Source: Verrucomicrobiota bacterium | GTDB lineage: Bacteria > Verrucomicrobiota > Verrucomicrobiia > Opitutales > Opitutaceae | DNA: 16,785 bases | Assembly: GCA_023457035.1 (NCBI GenBank) | Contig: JAEWNN010000006.1 | Span: 1 to 16,785, forward strand | Reading direction: 5' to 3' | In this document: one piece after another, positions 14,200-16,785 of the stretch | How the letters are laid out: every line of letters begins with the position of its first letter | How positions within the stretch are numbered: position 1 is the stretch's first letter | Program-made: the position numbers and the translations under genes | The notes under the pieces: model-generated | What the model saw: only the letters and a program-made list of their open reading frames with translations | The model's database searches: none | Told to the model about the DNA's origin: nothing

Positions 14200-14318
14200 G
14201 TTGGAGGGAGGAGTTGGAGGGTTCTGGGAAAGGGCGGCGGAAAGGGGCCGGTGGTAGCGGAAGCGTGGCGTCGCCGGGAGTGCGGACTCGGGGGACGTTG
14301 AACGGCGCGGTGGCCGGC

Positions 14319-15134
14319 TCAGGCCGGGGTTCCGGTGTAGCCGAGCAGAGCCGAGAGTTCGGCGGCGGCGGTTTTCACCTTTCCGGCCATCTCGGGGATG
14401 CGTTCCGGGGTGAAGCGCACCATCGAGGCGGTGATACCAATGGCGGCGACCACCCGGCCGTCGGAACCGAAGACGGGGGCGGCGACGCAGCGAACGCCGG
14501 GGTGGTACTCCTCGTCGTCGAGGCTGAAGCCGCGGGTGCGGGTGAGCTCGACCTCACGTTTGAGTTTCGCGAAGGAGGTGAGCGTGTGGGGGGTGCGGGC
14601 GATGAGCGAAGCGGCGGGCAACACTTCGGCGAGACGCTGGGCGTGCAAGTAGGCTAGGAAGATCTTGCCCGTGGAAGAGCAGTGAAGCTCGGCCAGATAA
14701 CCGGGGCGGGAGGCGGCGCGCAGCGGGTGCGGGCTGTCTTGGACGGCGACGATGAGGGAGCGGTCGTCGCAGGGGATCGCCAGATGGGCGGTCTCGGCGG
14801 AGGTTTCGGTGAGCCGTTGCAGGACCGGCAGGGCGAGGTCGCGGATCTCGGTACCCGCGAGGGCGGCGGTGCCCAACTGGATGAGCACAGGGCCGAGTTC
14901 ATAACGACCGGCGGCTTTGCGCACGAAGCCGTCGAGATGCAGCGTGGTCATGATCCGCAGGGTGGTCGTGACCGGGATGCCGAGGTCGCGGGCGAGTTCG
15001 GCGGTTTTGAGACCGTCGGGGTGCGCGCCCAGTAGCTTGAGGATGCGGCAGGCGTTGCGCAGATTGGGGATGACATAGCGCTCGTCCGGCCCGCCGGCGG
15101 CGGGAGAGGAGCGGCGAGGGCTCGAGGAAGGCAT
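14319..15134 (-). CDS. IclR-family transcriptional regulator
   Basis: The 271-residue protein has an N-terminal winged helix-turn-helix (NACRILKLLGAHPDG, LKTAELARDLGIPVTTTLRI, then LDGFVRKAAGRYELG). A C-terminal IclR effector domain follows (LTETSAETAHLAI, SRPGYLAELHCSSTGKIFLA, TRGFSLDDEEYHPGVRCVAA and VFGSDGRVVAAIGITA). IclR proteins commonly repress or activate genes for aromatic, glyoxylate or sugar-acid catabolism, with KdgR as the sugar-acid example. The gene heads the minus-strand cluster and is divergent from a TonB receptor gene. Two tandem TTCA-N4-TGAA sites lie 73-104 bases upstream of the chosen start, so autoregulation is likely. An ATG at 15179 would add 15 residues (MAPRRPLRFAPPLSA), placing those sites 28-59 bases upstream; the choice is uncertain. 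Confidence 0.92.
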   Translation of the reverse strand: MPSSSPRRSSPAAGGPDERYVIPNLRNACRILKLLGAHPDGLKTAELARDLGIPVTTTLRIMTTLHLDGFVRKAAGRYELGPVLIQLGTAALAGTEIRDLALPVLQRLTETSAETAHLAIPCDDRSLIVAVQDSPHPLRAASRPGYLAELHCSSTGKIFLAYLHAQRLAEVLPAASLIARTPHTLTSFAKLKREVELTRTRGFSLDDEEYHPGVRCVAAPVFGSDGRVVAAIGITASMVRFTPERIPEMAGKVKTAAAELSALLGYTGTPA

Positions 15135-15206
15135 GGCGGAGAGTGGAGGAGCGAAGCGCAAAGGCCGACGGGGCGCCATTTTTTATGTTGCGCAAGGGCG
15201 TAATAG

Positions 15207-15237
15207 TTCAGATATGAAAGACAAGTTCATTAGTGAA
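15207..15237. promoter_or_regulatory. two tandem TTCA-N4-TGAA palindromes, candidate IclR operator
   Basis: TTCAGATATGAA (15207-15218) and TTCATTAGTGAA (15226-15237) share perfect TTCA/TGAA arms with a 4-base spacer and are 19 bases apart. They lie in an A/T-rich island between the divergent iclR-like and TonB-receptor genes. IclR proteins bind short palindromes, often in pairs. Assignment to this regulator is inferred. Confidence 0.55.
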
Positions 15238-15331
15238 ACATATCACCCCTGAACGTTCCGCCCCTCCCGTCGCCTCCTCCCCACTCGACGGGTCGTCCCC
15301 CGGGGGCGGAGATCCGACCCGAAACCCTAAT

Positions 15332-16785
15332 ATGCTCAGCACGATGAATACCCCCCGTTCCCGTCGGCGCTTCGCCTGCGCCATCGCCCAGCCGGCGTCA
15401 CACAGTCCTGGATGCAATCCGCTCCGCCCCGCCGCCGCGCTGCTGTCCCTGCTCGCGGTGTTGTCCCTCCCGGCTCCGGTCGCGGCGCAAACGCCGGCGC
15501 CCGCCACGCCCGCCACCGCGCCCCAGGGCGCCGGCAGGCTCACCGGCCGGGTGGTGGACGCCGCCACCGGCAAATACCTCGAAGGCGCCGAGGTGTCGCT
15601 CCAAGGCACCGGTTTGCGCACGAACGCCAGCCGCGACGGCGTGTTCCAGTTCACCGGAGTGCCGGCGGGCGAGCACACCGTCGTGGTCAACTACCTCGGC
15701 ATGGAGTCGGCCAAGACCGCGGTCACCGTGGCCGCCGGCGAGACGGCGACGGCCATGGTCAGGCTCAACCCCGAGATCGTCCGGTTGGAGGATTTCACCG
15801 TCACGGGCACCCGCGAAGGCATGGCTCAGGCCGTCGTGCTCCAAAAGGTGGCCGTGCAGAGCAAGATCGTCGCGGCCGGCGATCAGTTCGGCCCGATCAG
15901 CGAGGGCAACGTCGGCGAGTACCTGAAGTTTCTTCCCGGCGTCTCGATCGACTACAACGTGAACGACGCCCGCGGCGTCTCCCTGCGCGGCCTGTCCTCG
16001 GCCTTCACGACCATCACCGTCGACAACACCCCGGTGGCCAGCGGCTCCTCCAACTCCCTCACCCGCCGTTTCGAGCTCGAACAGGTCGCCTCGAACAACG
16101 TCGAGACCTACGAGATCTTCAAGACCGTCACGCCCGATCTGCCCGCCACCTCGACCGGCGGCTACGTGAACGCCATCACCAAGAGCGCGTTCGACAACGA
16201 CGAAGTCCAACGCATCTCCTACGACCTCTCCCTCGGCGGCCCGGGTTCCAACTACAAGCTCTTCAAGGCGACCGACGGCATCTGGGGCACCTCGAAGCAC
16301 GCCACCGTCCGCCCGAACCTCGACGTGAACTACGCACGCAAGATCACGGACAAGGTCGGCTTCAACCTCAGCTACCGGTACTCGGACAAATACGACGACG
16401 CGCCCCGCCAGATCTCGACCTACTCGCTGACCGCCGGCACGCCCGTGCTGACCCGCTTCGACATCGCCGATGAGCAGAAGCTCACGCATCGCGAGTCGCT
16501 GGCCGGAAAACTCGACTTCAAGTTCACCGAGGACACGAAGTTGGCCCTCGGCGCCGCGTGGTACAACTACGACCTGATCTTCTCGCAGCGCTACCTGCGC
16601 TTCGATCTCGGCACCAACTCGACCATCGTCGGCGACACGGTGACCTCCGGCACATCCGGCACCCGGAACATCACCAACGCGGTGCTGCAGCGGCGCAAAT
16701 TCGGCGACACCTACAGCTTCAACGCCGTGTTCGAGCACAAGTTCGGCGACGATTCGGTGCTCAAGATCACGCCCTACTTCTCGAA
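15332..16785 (+). CDS. TonB-dependent receptor (3' end outside window)
   Basis: The 484 visible codons run off the right edge; complete receptors of this kind are usually around 900-1000 residues. The start is the ATG at 15332 or 15344. The N-terminus has a basic region, a hydrophobic signal segment (PAAALLSLLAVLSLPAPVAA) and a Pro/Ala-rich stretch. A carboxypeptidase-regulatory-like domain follows (GRVVDAATGKYLEGAEVSLQ, then SRDGVFQFTGVPAGEHTVVV). The TonB box region LEDFTVTGTREG comes next. The plug domain reads ISEGNVGEYLKFLPGVSIDY, then RGVSLRGLSSAFTTITVDN, then DLPATSTGGYVNAITK, and the first barrel strands follow. It is an outer-membrane active transporter powered by TonB/ExbBD. Its place across the divergent operator region suggests IclR control and import of the substrate used by the cluster, but its ligand is unknown. 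Confidence 0.94.
   Translation, partial: MLSTMNTPRSRRRFACAIAQPASHSPGCNPLRPAAALLSLLAVLSLPAPVAAQTPAPATPATAPQGAGRLTGRVVDAATGKYLEGAEVSLQGTGLRTNASRDGVFQFTGVPAGEHTVVVNYLGMESAKTAVTVAAGETATAMVRLNPEIVRLEDFTVTGTREGMAQAVVLQKVAVQSKIVAAGDQFGPISEGNVGEYLKFLPGVSIDYNVNDARGVSLRGLSSAFTTITVDNTPVASGSSNSLTRRFELEQVASNNVETYEIFKTVTPDLPATSTGGYVNAITKSAFDNDEVQRISYDLSLGGPGSNYKLFKATDGIWGTSKHATVRPNLDVNYARKITDKVGFNLSYRYSDKYDDAPRQISTYSLTAGTPVLTRFDIADEQKLTHRESLAGKLDFKFTEDTKLALGAAWYNYDLIFSQRYLRFDLGTNSTIVGDTVTSGTSGTRNITNAVLQRRKFGDTYSFNAVFEHKFGDDSVLKITPYFS

Noticed and set aside
15251..15258. GAACGTTC perfect palindrome as another operator
   Set aside because: An 8-base palindrome is expected by chance at this scale, and its arms do not match the TTCA-N4-TGAA sites.
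15398..16738. Open frames on both strands over the TonB receptor
   Set aside because: The receptor frame is continuous from 15332 to the window end with all expected domains. The others are Arg- or Gly/Val-rich shadows.

Overview
The window is GC-rich DNA that most resembles Verrucomicrobiota, probably Opitutaceae. This is an inference from gene content and style: a TonB-dependent receptor with a carboxypeptidase-regulatory-like N-terminal domain, a GH10 xylanase, a LarA-like protein, a sugar kinase and an IclR regulator in one neighbourhood, and very few Shine-Dalgarno sequences. It holds thirteen protein genes I consider real (two cut by the window ends), one short gene-like fragment and one tRNA. 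Many long open frames opposite these genes are artefacts of high GC.

Left part (1-4060, all minus strand): a TolC/CusC-type outer-membrane efflux protein running off the left end, a small Cys/His-rich exported protein just upstream of it (probably one metal-efflux unit), an HDOD-domain protein, and a 6-phosphofructokinase of the plant/trypanosome-like type. Middle (4194-6324, plus strand): a type III pantothenate kinase gene overlapping panD (coenzyme A synthesis), a GreA/GreB-family elongation factor, and a tRNA-Ile(CAU) whose first three bases also belong to an upstream hairpin. The pantothenate kinase has Asn where the first catalytic Asp is expected.

Right part: a periplasmic M3 peptidase (plus) converges on a secreted GH10 endo-xylanase (minus) across an intergenic inverted-repeat region. 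Next come a poorly explained stretch with a 60-codon gene fragment and a lower-GC element flanked by long inverted repeats. That element carries a small stand-alone TonB C-terminal-domain protein. The rest is a minus-strand cluster (IclR regulator, PfkB/KDG-kinase-like kinase, an unknown 177-residue protein, a LarA-family racemase/epimerase) divergent from a TonB-dependent receptor that runs off the right end. Two tandem TTCA-N4-TGAA palindromes in the divergent promoter region are good operator candidates.

A coherent reading of the right side is plant-polysaccharide use. The xylanase releases xylan oligosaccharides, the TonB receptor imports a substrate, and the LarA-like enzyme plus kinase process a sugar acid towards 2-keto-3-deoxygluconate phosphate under IclR control. 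The substrate is not shown by the sequence. The intergenic regions also carry degenerate tandem repeats with units of 7, 8 and 9 bases, several as inverted pairs, which no gene explains.
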